This document shows positions 46,888 through 54,171 of a stretch of DNA of 64,000 nucleotides, in pieces. A program made the position numbers and the translations under genes. Source of the DNA: JBHYGK01 sp051859045 (lineage in GTDB: Bacteria > Pseudomonadota > Gammaproteobacteria > Xanthomonadales > Xanthomonadaceae); NCBI GenBank assembly GCA_051859045.1, contig JBHYGK010000034.1, forward strand, positions 1-64,000, in the 5' to 3' direction. The notes under the pieces were generated by a model that saw only the letters and a list, made by a program, of their open reading frames with translations, had not been told where the DNA came from and did no database searches. Positions within the stretch are counted from its first letter, which is position 1; every line of letters starts with the position of its first letter.

Positions 46888-47121
46888 ATGCTCCGCTCCT
46901 TCTGGTTCACGACAAGTAGCGGGCTAGGTTACGGCGCTACTGGCTATGACCAGGCAGATGCTGAGGCGCTGCTACAGGCATTCGGCTACCCAATGGAGGG
47001 AGTTCGGATAATCCGCGTGACACCGGACATCAAGCAGTCTGATCTCGAGCAGAACCACGTTGCACCTAACTCTGGACCCGTAATAGTTCGGGGCGTTTGG
47101 TTCCCCTTCCACAATGTGTAG
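46888..47121 (+). CDS. Cassette 4: small protein of unknown function
   Basis: A 77-residue soluble protein. ATG lies six bases after the attC core. A GYGATGYDQADAEALLQAFGYP segment suggests a short ferredoxin-like or ACT-like fold, but I do not recognise a family. The stop is 139 bases before the next attC; this gap contains a diverged copy (about 47150-47259) of the non-coding tail of cassettes 1 and 3. Confidence 0.7.
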   Translation: MLRSFWFTTSSGLGYGATGYDQADAEALLQAFGYPMEGVRIIRVTPDIKQSDLEQNHVAPNSGPVIVRGVWFPFHNV

Positions 47122-47149
47122 CTGCACGCCAAACTAGTCACCCACCGAA

Positions 47150-47259
47150 TCACAAGGCAGGCCCTGCATTGCGCCGCAGCTTTGCCCCTGTGCTGCGGCA
47201 AGATCGCCGGCAACACAAACCTAGCTGCAAGCGGGCAGCGAACAATGTGGGGCGCGATT
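47150..47259 (+). repeat. Diverged copy C of the cassette non-coding tail
   Basis: Shares GCTGCGGCAAGATCGCCGGCAACAC and the ending GCGAACAATGTGGGGCGCGATTG pattern with copies A and B, each time ending exactly at an attC left core. No gene seen in it. Confidence 0.55.
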
Positions 47260-47318
47260 GCCTAACTGTCGTTCAAGCGGACGCCGCTACGCGGCGCCTC
47301 TCAACTCAGGCGTTAGGC
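47260..47318 (+). repeat. attC site 4
   Basis: 59 bases, cores GCCTAAC and GTTAGGC, one base shorter in the TGTCG spacer than the others. Confidence 0.92.
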
Positions 47319-47323
47319 GCTTC

Positions 47324-47611
47324 ATGACCGACCATCCCGCATTCCGAATAGCCTGCTTCCTCGGCGGCGTGGCGCTTCTGGGACTGGCCGGATACGCAGC
47401 TCTTTGGGCTATCTCGTCATCCAGCCTCGCGTTCACCGCTTGCAAGGACGGCTACTCGCTCTTTGCAGACACATTTCGCTGCAAGCAACCTCACTTGGCG
47501 TCGCTGGCGATGTACGTATCGCTAGCCCTTGCTGCTACGGCCTTCTTTTTCTCCCTGCGGCCACGAGGCTGGCTGGACGGGCCTGGGCTTCGGGGCGAAG
47601 ATGGCGCCTAA
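47324..47611 (+). CDS. Cassette 5: small membrane protein
   Basis: A 95-residue protein with two clear hydrophobic segments (about residues 8-31 and 55-77) and two cysteines (ACKDG, FRCKQ) in the loop between them, probably periplasmic. ATG 47324 lies five bases after the attC core; a longer reading frame begins inside the attC and is not used. TAA stop is in attC site 5. Unknown family. Confidence 0.7.
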   Translation: MTDHPAFRIACFLGGVALLGLAGYAALWAISSSSLAFTACKDGYSLFADTFRCKQPHLASLAMYVSLALAATAFFFSLRPRGWLDGPGLRGEDGA

Positions 47612-47678
47612 CAGTTCGCTCAAGCGGACCAATCAATCGCTTCGCGATTGATGTGGCCGCTTAGCTCAGACGTTAGGC
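47606..47678 (+). repeat. attC site 5, distinct subtype
   Basis: 73 bases with cores GCCTAAC and GTTAGGC but a different centre, ATCAATCGCTTCGCGATTGAT, forming its own palindrome. The same centre reappears in the degenerate site at 50816-50887. Confidence 0.9.
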
Positions 47679-47694
47679 ACCACCCCGAGCAGCT

Positions 47695-47979
47695 ATGCAA
47701 CCTCAAACAGCTTACGCCGCGCTTGTGTGCGAACTTGAGCAAGCACGGCTGCTACCCGCAGAGGATCTGCGTCGCCTCGTCGGCAGCGCCTTGGAAGCTC
47801 GAACCCTAGACATTGGTGGAGAACCACTTGAGCTTCAGCTGCGGGCCGCATGGTCCAACAGTTCCCGAAGCGCTGTGCGCCTCACGGCAACTGCGTTCGG
47901 GGCAAGCACCTGGCACACGGAGCGCCTTGAAGAGAGCATCACCGTTTCGCTGGCACCGGACAGTTGCAGTGGTGCCTAA
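47695..47979 (+). CDS. Cassette 6: protein of unknown function
   Basis: A 94-residue soluble protein, no recognised family. The first half is helical (YAALVCELEQARLLPAEDLRRLVGSALEARTL), the second is beta-rich (VRLTATAFGASTWHTERLEESITVSL). TAA stop inside attC site 6. Confidence 0.65.
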   Translation: MQPQTAYAALVCELEQARLLPAEDLRRLVGSALEARTLDIGGEPLELQLRAAWSNSSRSAVRLTATAFGASTWHTERLEESITVSLAPDSCSGA

Positions 47980-48033
47980 CTTTTCGTTCAAGCGGACGCC
48001 GCTACGCGGCGCCTCTCAACTCAGGCGTTAGGG
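47974..48033 (+). repeat. attC site 6
   Basis: 60 bases, cores GCCTAAC and GTTAGGG, common central sequence. Confidence 0.92.
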
Positions 48034-48041
48034 CCCAAGTG

Positions 48042-48425
48042 ATGGATACGCTGTTCGTGTATGTCGACGGAAGCGACCTAGAAGAGTGTCATCCGGTTCT
48101 GGCCCCTCAGCTCGAAGCACTAGCTACCGCCTGGGCCCATCGAGGCGCCCGCTTCGTTGACGATCGCCACCAAGCCACATCGGATCTGATTCCTGGGGAC
48201 CTCCCTGACTGGAATCTTGGCTTGAATTTCGCATTCGGCTTGCTGTCCCGCTCGTACGCAGCTCAGTTGGTTGAGGCCCTGCGCCACCTCGCGGTGGATA
48301 GCGGCCGAGAGTTTGTCGTCGGCCTAGGAAGCAACGATGGGATCTCTGAAGACATAGTCTTCATTGGGCCCAAAGCTGGTGACCCAGAAGTTGCGCAAAT
48401 CTTGCTTCATGCAAATAGGCCCTAA
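48042..48425 (+). CDS. Cassette 7: protein of unknown function
   Basis: A 127-residue soluble protein. The beginning (MDTLFVYVDGSDLEE) and FVVGLGSNDGISEDIVFIGP read like a small alpha/beta protein. No family recognised. ATG eight bases after the attC core; TAA stop in attC site 7. Confidence 0.68.
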   Translation: MDTLFVYVDGSDLEECHPVLAPQLEALATAWAHRGARFVDDRHQATSDLIPGDLPDWNLGLNFAFGLLSRSYAAQLVEALRHLAVDSGREFVVGLGSNDGISEDIVFIGPKAGDPEVAQILLHANRP

Positions 48426-48479
48426 CTTTTCTTTCAAGCGGACGCCGCTACGCGGCGCCTATCAACTCAAGCGTTAGGC
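48420..48479 (+). repeat. attC site 7
   Basis: 60 bases, cores CCCTAAC and GTTAGGC; carries CTTTC for CGTTC and TATC for TCTC substitutions. Confidence 0.9.
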
Positions 48480-48487
48480 GACTTAAG

Positions 48488-49183
48488 ATGACTCGTCACT
48501 ACGTGTTGCTAGACGCCTGCGTGGCTGCGGCCCACTTCGCGCCGAAGACCACGAATAGCGCGAACCTCAGAAGCAGGGCTACCGCCCTTCTTTCCGGCAG
48601 CGCACCAGGTATCGAGATCCGCTTTCTAATCCCGAACTTCTGTATCGCGGAGGTCTTTGCGGTTTTTGAAAAGTATCGCTGGGGGAAGACGTGGAACAAA
48701 CATGTCAAAGTGGCACTAACCCCAGCTGAGTTTGCAGCGTCGCGCACGGCTTTCGGAGCCGCCATACACAATGGCGCCAGCATCTTGCAGGTAGAGCTCG
48801 ACCGCTACCATATCCTCTGCGTCGACCTGATTTCACCGGTCAACAACGCGTATAAGATCAAGCGCGACCGCTCCAAGAAGAAGAAGAATGTCACGCCCGC
48901 CAAAGCCTACGACATGCTTCTTGTAGCAATGGGAATCTGGCTACAGCACCAATATGGCGCTGATTCTCTGACGGTCGTCACCGGTGATGAGCGACTGGCT
49001 GCAGTGGTCGAACGAGCAAAGTCAGCAAAGCTCGGCCAACCAATTCGGCAGCATCTGAACACTGCGGCATCTAGCCTCGGCTTGACGTACAGCTCATCGC
49101 TTTACCCGACGGTGATCAACCTTACGCAAGCAAAAAAAACCGAACTCACGAGTCGCTTCCCAGGCTGGGCTCCTGCGTGGTGA
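48488..49183 (+). CDS. Cassette 8: PIN-domain-like protein without antitoxin
   Basis: A 231-residue protein with a PIN-type pattern: VLLDACVAA with Asp9, FLIPNFCIAEVFAVF with a Glu, YDMLLVAMGIWLQ and LTVVTGDERLAAVVERAK with the late acidic residues. A basic insert (KIKRDRSKKKKN) lies around 120-132. It is far longer than VapC toxins and no antitoxin gene is next to it in the cassette. Possibly a ribonuclease; a stand-alone toxin or a defence nuclease are alternatives. Confidence 0.65.
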   Translation: MTRHYVLLDACVAAAHFAPKTTNSANLRSRATALLSGSAPGIEIRFLIPNFCIAEVFAVFEKYRWGKTWNKHVKVALTPAEFAASRTAFGAAIHNGASILQVELDRYHILCVDLISPVNNAYKIKRDRSKKKKNVTPAKAYDMLLVAMGIWLQHQYGADSLTVVTGDERLAAVVERAKSAKLGQPIRQHLNTAASSLGLTYSSSLYPTVINLTQAKKTELTSRFPGWAPAW

Positions 49184-49187
49184 CACC

Positions 49188-49247
49188 GCCTAACTTTTCG
49201 TTCAAGCGGACGCCGCTACGCGGCGCCTCTCAACTCAGGCGTTAGGC
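49188..49247 (+). repeat. attC site 8
   Basis: 60 bases, cores GCCTAAC and GTTAGGC, common type. Confidence 0.92.
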
Positions 49248-49250
49248 CTC

Positions 49251-49514
49251 ATGGACTGGATAGATCGGCTCGATGACCATGGCTGGAACATAGTGATAGA
49301 TGAACTGGCCTGGCACCTCCGCGAGGGCCGCAAGCCTAACCTCATTCAAAGAGTTGCATCCCCTGCTGCGGGTGTTGAGTTCAGTTTTGATCGTGCTCCA
49401 CAGTCATTCCTTCCAGTGCCTGACGCCCTTCTCAACGACCACTGGGATGCAGCATTGGAAATCGCAACCAGCTTCCCGGAGCTCAGTAGCGTTCAGTTCT
49501 TGGCCAAGGCCTAA
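49251..49514 (+). CDS. Cassette 9: small acidic protein of unknown function
   Basis: An 87-residue acidic protein rich in Trp and Asp at its start (MDWIDRLDDHGWNIVIDELAWHL). No family recognised. ATG three bases after the attC core; TAA stop in attC site 9. Confidence 0.65.
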   Translation: MDWIDRLDDHGWNIVIDELAWHLREGRKPNLIQRVASPAAGVEFSFDRAPQSFLPVPDALLNDHWDAALEIATSFPELSSVQFLAKA

Positions 49515-49568
49515 CTTTTCGTTCAAGCGAACGCCGCTACGCGGCGCCTCTCAACTCAGGCGTTAGGC
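49509..49568 (+). repeat. attC site 9
   Basis: 60 bases, cores GCCTAAC and GTTAGGC, common type with one substitution (CGAACG). Confidence 0.92.
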
Positions 49569-49572
49569 CGAA

Positions 49573-49866
49573 ATGGATACTGCATCGCGCGTCGAGCTGA
49601 ACCATCGAGAGGTTAGAACCTTTTCGGACCTTAGCGCATGGGCAACGAGCACCTTCGCACTTATCGGGCCTCCCCCCAGCGACTTGAACATGCTGACACG
49701 TCAAATCTGGCAGCAGGTTGGCTCGCGCGCCGAAAGCTTTTTGATAACCGAGGCGCACTGCTCCGAAGTCTCTGACCAGGTGGCTCAGGCGCTCGCGGTG
49801 TGGAAGCCCTATTTTCGGCTACCTATGCTTCATGACTGGGGCTGCGAGATCGATTTCGCAGCCTAA
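49573..49866 (+). CDS. Cassette 10: protein of unknown function
   Basis: A 97-residue soluble protein without recognised motifs; mixed helical content, with two Cys (AHCSEV and WGCEI). ATG four bases after the attC core; TAA stop in attC site 10. Confidence 0.65.
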   Translation: MDTASRVELNHREVRTFSDLSAWATSTFALIGPPPSDLNMLTRQIWQQVGSRAESFLITEAHCSEVSDQVAQALAVWKPYFRLPMLHDWGCEIDFAA

Positions 49867-49920
49867 CCCTTCTTTCAGGCTGACGCCGCTATCCGGTGCA
49901 GCTCAACTCAGACGTTAGGC
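49861..49920 (+). repeat. attC site 10, variant
   Basis: 60 bases, cores GCCTAAC and GTTAGGC, but the interior (TTTCAGGCTGACGCCGCTATCCGGTGCAGC region) departs from the common sequence, pointing to a different source for this cassette. Confidence 0.9.
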
Positions 49921-49923
49921 CCT

Positions 49924-50367
49924 ATGAACTTGGAGTTCTTCGATCCAACAGAGAACCCGATCGACCCTCTACAGGTTGATGGCGCTGAGCTACTACTCGG
50001 CGTTCGCTTTCCCACCTCATACCGAGGTGTTCTGGCCGGCCATCACAATTCTTACGGGGACGCAGACTTTGCAGTGCCCGGGACTACACACGGAGCGAGC
50101 ATGGGCCATTGGCTTTCGCTTGCGCCCTGGGATTCCAGCTCTGTCTGGTCATGCCTGTCGACGTGGCAAGAACACAACCTGCCGAAGGAAGTTGTCCCAT
50201 TTGGCGAGGATGGCGGGGGTAACTGGATCTGCTTTGACTACCGAACCAGCACTGAGCCAAGCGTCGCCTTCTGGTATCACGAGGTTCCTGGCGAGGGCGG
50301 AATCGTAACCATCGCGCCAACATTTGACCATTTCCTTGGCCTTCTCAAGGCCCCGGCAGACGCCTAA
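49924..50367 (+). CDS. Cassette 11: SMI1/KNR4 (SUKH) family protein
   Basis: A 147-residue protein with the SUKH fold pattern: DGAELLLGVRFPTSYRGVLAGHHNSYGDADF near the start, VPFGEDGGGNWICFDYR in the middle and FWYHEVPGEGGIVTIAPTFDHFLGLL at the end. SUKH proteins often neutralise nuclease toxins of contact-dependent or polymorphic toxin systems. No toxin gene accompanies it. TAA stop in the next attC. Confidence 0.8.
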   Translation: MNLEFFDPTENPIDPLQVDGAELLLGVRFPTSYRGVLAGHHNSYGDADFAVPGTTHGASMGHWLSLAPWDSSSVWSCLSTWQEHNLPKEVVPFGEDGGGNWICFDYRTSTEPSVAFWYHEVPGEGGIVTIAPTFDHFLGLLKAPADA

Positions 50368-50421
50368 ATTTTCGTTCAAGCGGACGCCGCTACGCGGCGC
50401 CTCTAAACTCAGGCGTCAGCC
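50362..50421 (+). repeat. attC site 11, degenerate core sites
   Basis: Interior identical in type to sites 1-4, but the left core is GCCTAAA and the right core GTCAGCC instead of GTTAGGC, so recombination here is probably impaired. Confidence 0.88.
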
Positions 50422-50427
50422 GTCACT

Positions 50428-50814
50428 ATGAAGAACTTCGCTAGATTTCTGCTCACCACAAGCGCTCTGCTCGTCACGTCGTGCGACACCTCTGGGCAAG
50501 GCGCCGTAGAAGGCAGTCGTCTCAGCGTTACGGCCTTGATCAACGAGCCCATCATGCCGATCGCGCGAGGCGAGAAGTACGGTGAGCCACTCGATGCCTT
50601 CTTGCAGGAGAACGGCATGGGTGAGGTTGTCGGAGCAGGCACTGCATTAGCGCCTTCAGGTGGGCCGGCCTGGGTGGAGATCGTCATTGAGCTCAGGGCC
50701 GACGAGAGCGCGGTAGACGAGTTGGCTCGCAAGCTGGCGGACCTTGGGGCGCCCGCCGGCAGTCACCTCGTCTACTATCTCGGGCAAGACCGCCACCAGA
50801 TGCCAATTGAGTGA
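50428..50814 (+). CDS. Cassette 12: putative lipoprotein
   Basis: A 128-residue protein with a lipoprotein signal (residues 1-18, lipobox LVTSC). The mature part contains LARKLADLGAPAGSHLVYYLG and an acidic strand pair; no family recognised. ATG six bases after the core site; stop just before the degenerate site 12. Confidence 0.68.
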   Translation: MKNFARFLLTTSALLVTSCDTSGQGAVEGSRLSVTALINEPIMPIARGEKYGEPLDAFLQENGMGEVVGAGTALAPSGGPAWVEIVIELRADESAVDELARKLADLGAPAGSHLVYYLGQDRHQMPIE

Positions 50815-50815
50815 C

Positions 50816-50887
50816 GGAGAACCACTCCCTCAAGCGGCCCCATCAGTCGCTTCGCGATTGACGAGGCCCTGGGCTCAGACGCTGGCC
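50816..50887 (+). repeat. attC site 12, decayed, site-5 subtype
   Basis: About 72 bases aligning with site 5: TCAAGCGGCCC, then CAGTCGCTTCGCGATTGACGAGGCC, GGCTCAGAC and GCTGGCC in place of GTTAGGC. Left core is GGAGAAC. Confidence 0.75.
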
Positions 50888-50892
50888 AATCA

Positions 50893-51429
50893 TTGCGCTC
50901 TCCAACCTTACAAGCTTCGGCCAGGCATTTCGTCACCGAGGCGCTGCTGCCTGCCTATCCACCCGTCGTTCCATTGCGACTGGCTCACTGGGCGGGACTG
51001 GCTTTTGACCGCAATCGCTATCCAGACTTCGCTCCGCCGGGAGTGTGGGATGCGCTTTTAAACGTCCACGCTGTCCGGACTCCTGAGGTCGCCGTCATAT
51101 CATCCGGCGATCTAGATGCGGATAGACCTCCTGTGCTCGTATCGGCTGACCGGGCAGCGCTCTTGTCTTATCTTGGTCACGACTATCGATTCACGTCGGT
51201 CCACTATGTTTTATCCCCGACGCGACACTGGATTTGCCGTCTGGACCAGGATGTGACACTGATCGCTGGGGAGGCAAAGTTCATGCGGCAGGTCGTGGCC
51301 CGCTGCGGCGGGCTGCAGTCCATCATGGACGTGATGCTGGATGACTTCGATCCAGACCCCTCGGATTCCGAAGGGCTGCGGAAGTATTTGATGGGCCTGA
51401 CACGGGAGATCACGGATAGGCCCCGATAG
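50893..51429 (+). CDS. Cassette 13: protein of unknown function
   Basis: A 178-residue soluble protein, TTG start five bases after the decayed site 12; no better start is seen. Segments such as PEVAVISSGDLDADRPPVLVSADRAALLSYLGHDYRF and LIAGEAKFMRQVVARCGGLQSIMDVMLDDF resemble proteins of unknown family in Xanthomonadaceae. No catalytic motif recognised. Confidence 0.65.
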   Translation: MRSPTLQASARHFVTEALLPAYPPVVPLRLAHWAGLAFDRNRYPDFAPPGVWDALLNVHAVRTPEVAVISSGDLDADRPPVLVSADRAALLSYLGHDYRFTSVHYVLSPTRHWICRLDQDVTLIAGEAKFMRQVVARCGGLQSIMDVMLDDFDPDPSDSEGLRKYLMGLTREITDRPR

Positions 51430-51480
51430 TTCGTTCAAGCCGAATCCGATCCTAGGCACCGCTTGAACCAGACACTGGAC
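51423..51480 (+). repeat. attC site 13, decayed, right edge of array
   Basis: TTCAAGC (51434-51440) and GCTTGAA (51461-51467) form perfect arms around a CCTAGG centre, after TAGTTCG as in attC, and CAGACACTGGA takes the place of the right core. It marks the last recognisable cassette boundary. Confidence 0.6.
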
Positions 51481-51494
51481 ACCCGAGCAGTGTG

Positions 51495-51863
51495 ATGCCG
51501 CAGGACCCAAACGAGACCATGACCTCCCCAGCACTCTCCGCCCCCGACACCCTCGACGTGATTGGAGAGCGGCACGATGGTGGGGTCGACATGTTGGTCT
51601 CCACTTCGGGCCCTCTGGATGCCTCCGATGACACCTGCCGTCGACTGGAGGAAAAGCTCTCGACGTACCTCTACGCCTGCACCCACCAGAACTTCGCCAA
51701 CGTGTATCCCGCGGCCAGGACTGGCCGTATCCGCATCTTCGTTTCCGACCGCCATGCGATCTCCGAGCGCGCCCGTGGTGTCGTGGACGCGTTTGCGAAG
51801 CAGGCGCTCGCCCTCCAGGTTGACGTCCGGATCGGCCATCCAGTGGCCCACCATGATCCATGA
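51495..51863 (+). CDS. DUF6572-like protein
   Basis: A 122-residue soluble protein. DTLDVIGERHDGGVDMLVSTSGPLDASDDTCRRLEEKLSTYL matches the opening of DUF6572 proteins, small proteins of unknown function often found in accessory regions. ATG 51495 follows a GTG at 51492. It starts 15 bases after the last decayed attC, so it may be a former cassette gene, although its GC content resembles the chromosome. Confidence 0.6.
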   Translation: MPQDPNETMTSPALSAPDTLDVIGERHDGGVDMLVSTSGPLDASDDTCRRLEEKLSTYLYACTHQNFANVYPAARTGRIRIFVSDRHAISERARGVVDAFAKQALALQVDVRIGHPVAHHDP

Positions 51864-51930
51864 CGTTCGTTCACTCTGCCGCCCTGGCTCGGCCTAGTCC
51901 GCCGACCCGATACCCCTCGTAGAGGCCCCT

Positions 51931-52935
51931 ATGCCGAGCACCCCGGATGTCCCTGCCGAAGGTGGTTGCGACTGCCGCGCCGTGCGATACCGGCTCGCCT
52001 CCGCGCCGCTCGTGGTGCATTGCTGCCATTGCCGCTGGTGCCAGCGCGAGTCGGGCGCGTCCTTCGCGCTCAACGCCATGATCGAAGCCGACCGGGTCAT
52101 GTCCCTCGGCATCGAGCCGGAGGTCGTGCTGACGCCCTCCGAGAGCGGCGCGGGGCAGCGCGTCGCCCGCTGTCCGCGCTGCAAGGTGGCGGTCTGGAGC
52201 CACTACGCCGGCTCGGGGCCCGTCATGCGCTTCGTCCGCGTGGGCACGCTCGACGATCCCGACCGGTTCCCGCCGGACGTCCACATCTTCACGGCGTCCA
52301 AGCAGCCCTGGGTCCAGCTGCCGGCGGACACCCCGGCCTTCCCCGAATTCTATGACCGCGAGGCGCTCTGGCCCGCTAGCAGCCTCGAGCGTCGCAAGGC
52401 GGTCCTGCCCGCCATCGAGGCCTACCAGGCGTCCCGGCGCGGCGAGGGCTCGAATGATCCCATCGCCATGACCAGCCACGAGCCGCAGCACCAGCCACGC
52501 GTCGGCATCGGCGTCATCGTCCGGCGCGAGGGCAAGGTGCTGCTGGGCCTTCGCCGCGGCTCGCACGGGGCCGGGACCTGGGCGCTGCCCGGCGGGCATC
52601 TGGAGTTCGGCGAGTCCTTCGAGGCCTGCGCCGCGCGCGAGGCCGCCGAGGAGACGGGGCTCAGCGTCACCATCGAGGGCATCGGGCCCTGCACCAACGA
52701 CGTCATGCCCGCCGAGCACAGGCACTACGTCACCGTGTTCGTGCTGGCCGCGTCCGAGGCCGGGACGCCCGAGGTGCTCGAGCCCACCAAGTGCGAGCGC
52801 TGGGCCTGGTTCGACTGGCAGGCGCTGCCCGAGCCGCTGTTCCTGCCGCTGCGCCATCTGGTGGCCTCGGGCTTCGTGCCGGGCGATGGCGCGGCACGCG
52901 CTCGAGGCCAGGACGACCACCTGGGCCCTCGCTAG
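51931..52935 (+). CDS. GFA-NUDIX fusion protein
   Basis: A 334-residue protein of two complete domains. Residues about 8-150 are a GFA/CENP-V zinc domain (GGCDCRAVRYRL, HCCHCRWCQRESGASFALNA, RCPRCKVAVWSHY). Residues about 190-320 are a NUDIX domain of the NUDT15/MutT type (TWALPGGHLEFGESFEACAAREAAEETGL). Between them, IAMTSHEPQ reads like a former NUDIX start codon, so two adjacent genes seem to have joined in frame by loss of a stop. The NUDIX part may hydrolyse nucleotide triphosphates; the GFA part may bind glutathione adducts. Confidence 0.82.
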   Translation: MPSTPDVPAEGGCDCRAVRYRLASAPLVVHCCHCRWCQRESGASFALNAMIEADRVMSLGIEPEVVLTPSESGAGQRVARCPRCKVAVWSHYAGSGPVMRFVRVGTLDDPDRFPPDVHIFTASKQPWVQLPADTPAFPEFYDREALWPASSLERRKAVLPAIEAYQASRRGEGSNDPIAMTSHEPQHQPRVGIGVIVRREGKVLLGLRRGSHGAGTWALPGGHLEFGESFEACAAREAAEETGLSVTIEGIGPCTNDVMPAEHRHYVTVFVLAASEAGTPEVLEPTKCERWAWFDWQALPEPLFLPLRHLVASGFVPGDGAARARGQDDHLGPR

Positions 52936-52950
52936 CCCTGGCCTGCCCGC

Positions 52951-53868
52951 ATGCCTGACGCCTTGAACCAGCCGCAGACGACGGCGTGGATGCCTCCCCC
53001 GGGCTCGCCGCCCGCACGGGCGATCGCCCACGTCGCAGCGCGCAGCGAAGGGCCGCCGATCGATCCGATGCTGCGGGTCACGCTGAACTTCCACCCCGAC
53101 CGGCTGCATCGAGGCGCGCCGCTGCTGGCGGCGATGGCCAGCGACGGGGTGTATCGCTCGCAGTTCGAGACCGGTTCGAGCAACGGCGGGCTGACCGCGC
53201 ACCCCGGGGGCGATCGGTGGACTTGGGAGAGCCGCCTCTTCGGCGCCGCGTACGACGACGCGCCGGCGACGGACCGGCCGAAGTACGGCGCCCTGGACCA
53301 CCTGCGGCGCGCGACCGGCGGGTCACCGCGCTTCGGGTCCGCCCACCTGCGGCTGCGAGCGGAGGTGCTGGCGCGGAGCACGTTCTGCTACCCCGACAGC
53401 GTGTTCGGGCCGGTGGACGTCGGCACGGCGTCGCGCATGGCGCTGGTGACGCAGGCGGAGGCGGAGGCCCGCGCGCGGGACGCGCTCGACGGCTACATCG
53501 AGGCCCACGTCCACGGTCCCCTGCTGCTGGCCCGCGACGTCGAGGCGCTGGTGCTGGATCCGTGCTTCCGGGGCACCGCGATCGAGGCGCTGGCCCACGC
53601 ACTGCCCTGCCCCGTCGAGTGGCATCCCGGCTTCCGCCTGCCGGTCGAGGTGCTGCGCCGCCACCCCGACTACCGCGGGCCGGCCTATGTCGCACTCGGC
53701 GAGGCGCTTGCGCGGGACGGGCTGCTGACCCCGGCGATGCTGGGCGACGCCGCGCGCACGGGGCGCTATGACCCGCAGGACCTCAAGATGGTGTGGCACT
53801 GCATCGCGCGCTTTGGCGCCCCCGAGCCCGCCGGCGCAGGCCTGGCCGGGCGTTCGCCGCCCCAGTGA
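52951..53868 (+). CDS. DUF3626 protein
   Basis: A 305-residue protein. LRVTLNFHPDRLHRGAPLLAAMASDGVYRSQFETGSSNGGLTAHPGGDRWTWE and DRPKYGALDHLRR are the hallmark of DUF3626, a family of unknown function found in accessory regions of many bacteria. Later PxCYPDSVFGP and LVLDPCFRGTAIEALA also fit. The first 35 residues are Pro/Ala-rich and may not be conserved. Confidence 0.8.
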   Translation: MPDALNQPQTTAWMPPPGSPPARAIAHVAARSEGPPIDPMLRVTLNFHPDRLHRGAPLLAAMASDGVYRSQFETGSSNGGLTAHPGGDRWTWESRLFGAAYDDAPATDRPKYGALDHLRRATGGSPRFGSAHLRLRAEVLARSTFCYPDSVFGPVDVGTASRMALVTQAEAEARARDALDGYIEAHVHGPLLLARDVEALVLDPCFRGTAIEALAHALPCPVEWHPGFRLPVEVLRRHPDYRGPAYVALGEALARDGLLTPAMLGDAARTGRYDPQDLKMVWHCIARFGAPEPAGAGLAGRSPPQ

Positions 53869-53877
53869 GGAGCCTCC

Positions 53878-54126
53878 ATGCTGTTCGTGAATGAACTCGA
53901 CATCCGGAACTTCCGCGAGCTGGGCTACTTCCTGTTCCGCCGGAAGACCTGCCCGCGCTGCGGCGGGAAGGCCTATCGCGTGGATACGCTGCCCCGGCAC
54001 TCGATGGGGTGGGAGCGCGATGACGACGGCCTGCAGTACGCCTACAAAGTGAAGAGTGCCGTCCAATACCGCTGCGATCCATGCCACGCGTACTTTTCGC
54101 TCCAGGAGCTGGCCGCGCGGGCGTGA
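53878..54126 (+). CDS. Small zinc-ribbon protein
   Basis: An 82-residue protein with two CxxC pairs (KTCPRCGG around residue 26 and YRCDPCHAYF around residue 65), a zinc ribbon. Charged, soluble, no family recognised. It starts nine bases after the DUF3626 stop with GAGG as ribosome site. Confidence 0.7.
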   Translation: MLFVNELDIRNFRELGYFLFRRKTCPRCGGKAYRVDTLPRHSMGWERDDDGLQYAYKVKSAVQYRCDPCHAYFSLQELAARA

Positions 54127-54171
54127 GTGGCGCGCCAGACGACTCACCCCGCCCAGCCACGGAGACCACCC

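Larger units (their letters stand above)
45717..51480 (+). mobile_element. Integron gene-cassette array without integrase (CALIN)
   Basis: About 13 consecutive cassettes, each a single small gene (one has none) followed by an attC site. All cassette genes read rightward. Ten sites have intact RYYYAAC and GTTRRRY core sites and three at the right end are degenerate. Most sites are nearly identical, the sign of a sedentary chromosomal integron. Several cassette genes stop at the TAA inside the attC left core site. No intI gene is present in the window. Base and codon use are clearly less GC-rich than in the flanks. Confidence 0.95.

Noticed and set aside
45717..51480. Repeats considered as a CRISPR array or as REP/MITE elements
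   Set aside because: Spacing is gene-sized and irregular, and each repeat has attC core sites flanking a palindrome with genes in a fixed orientation.
51864..51930. Possible further decayed attC before the GFA-NUDIX gene (GTTCGTTCA)
   Set aside because: Only the nine bases resemble attC; no paired arms or right core could be found.
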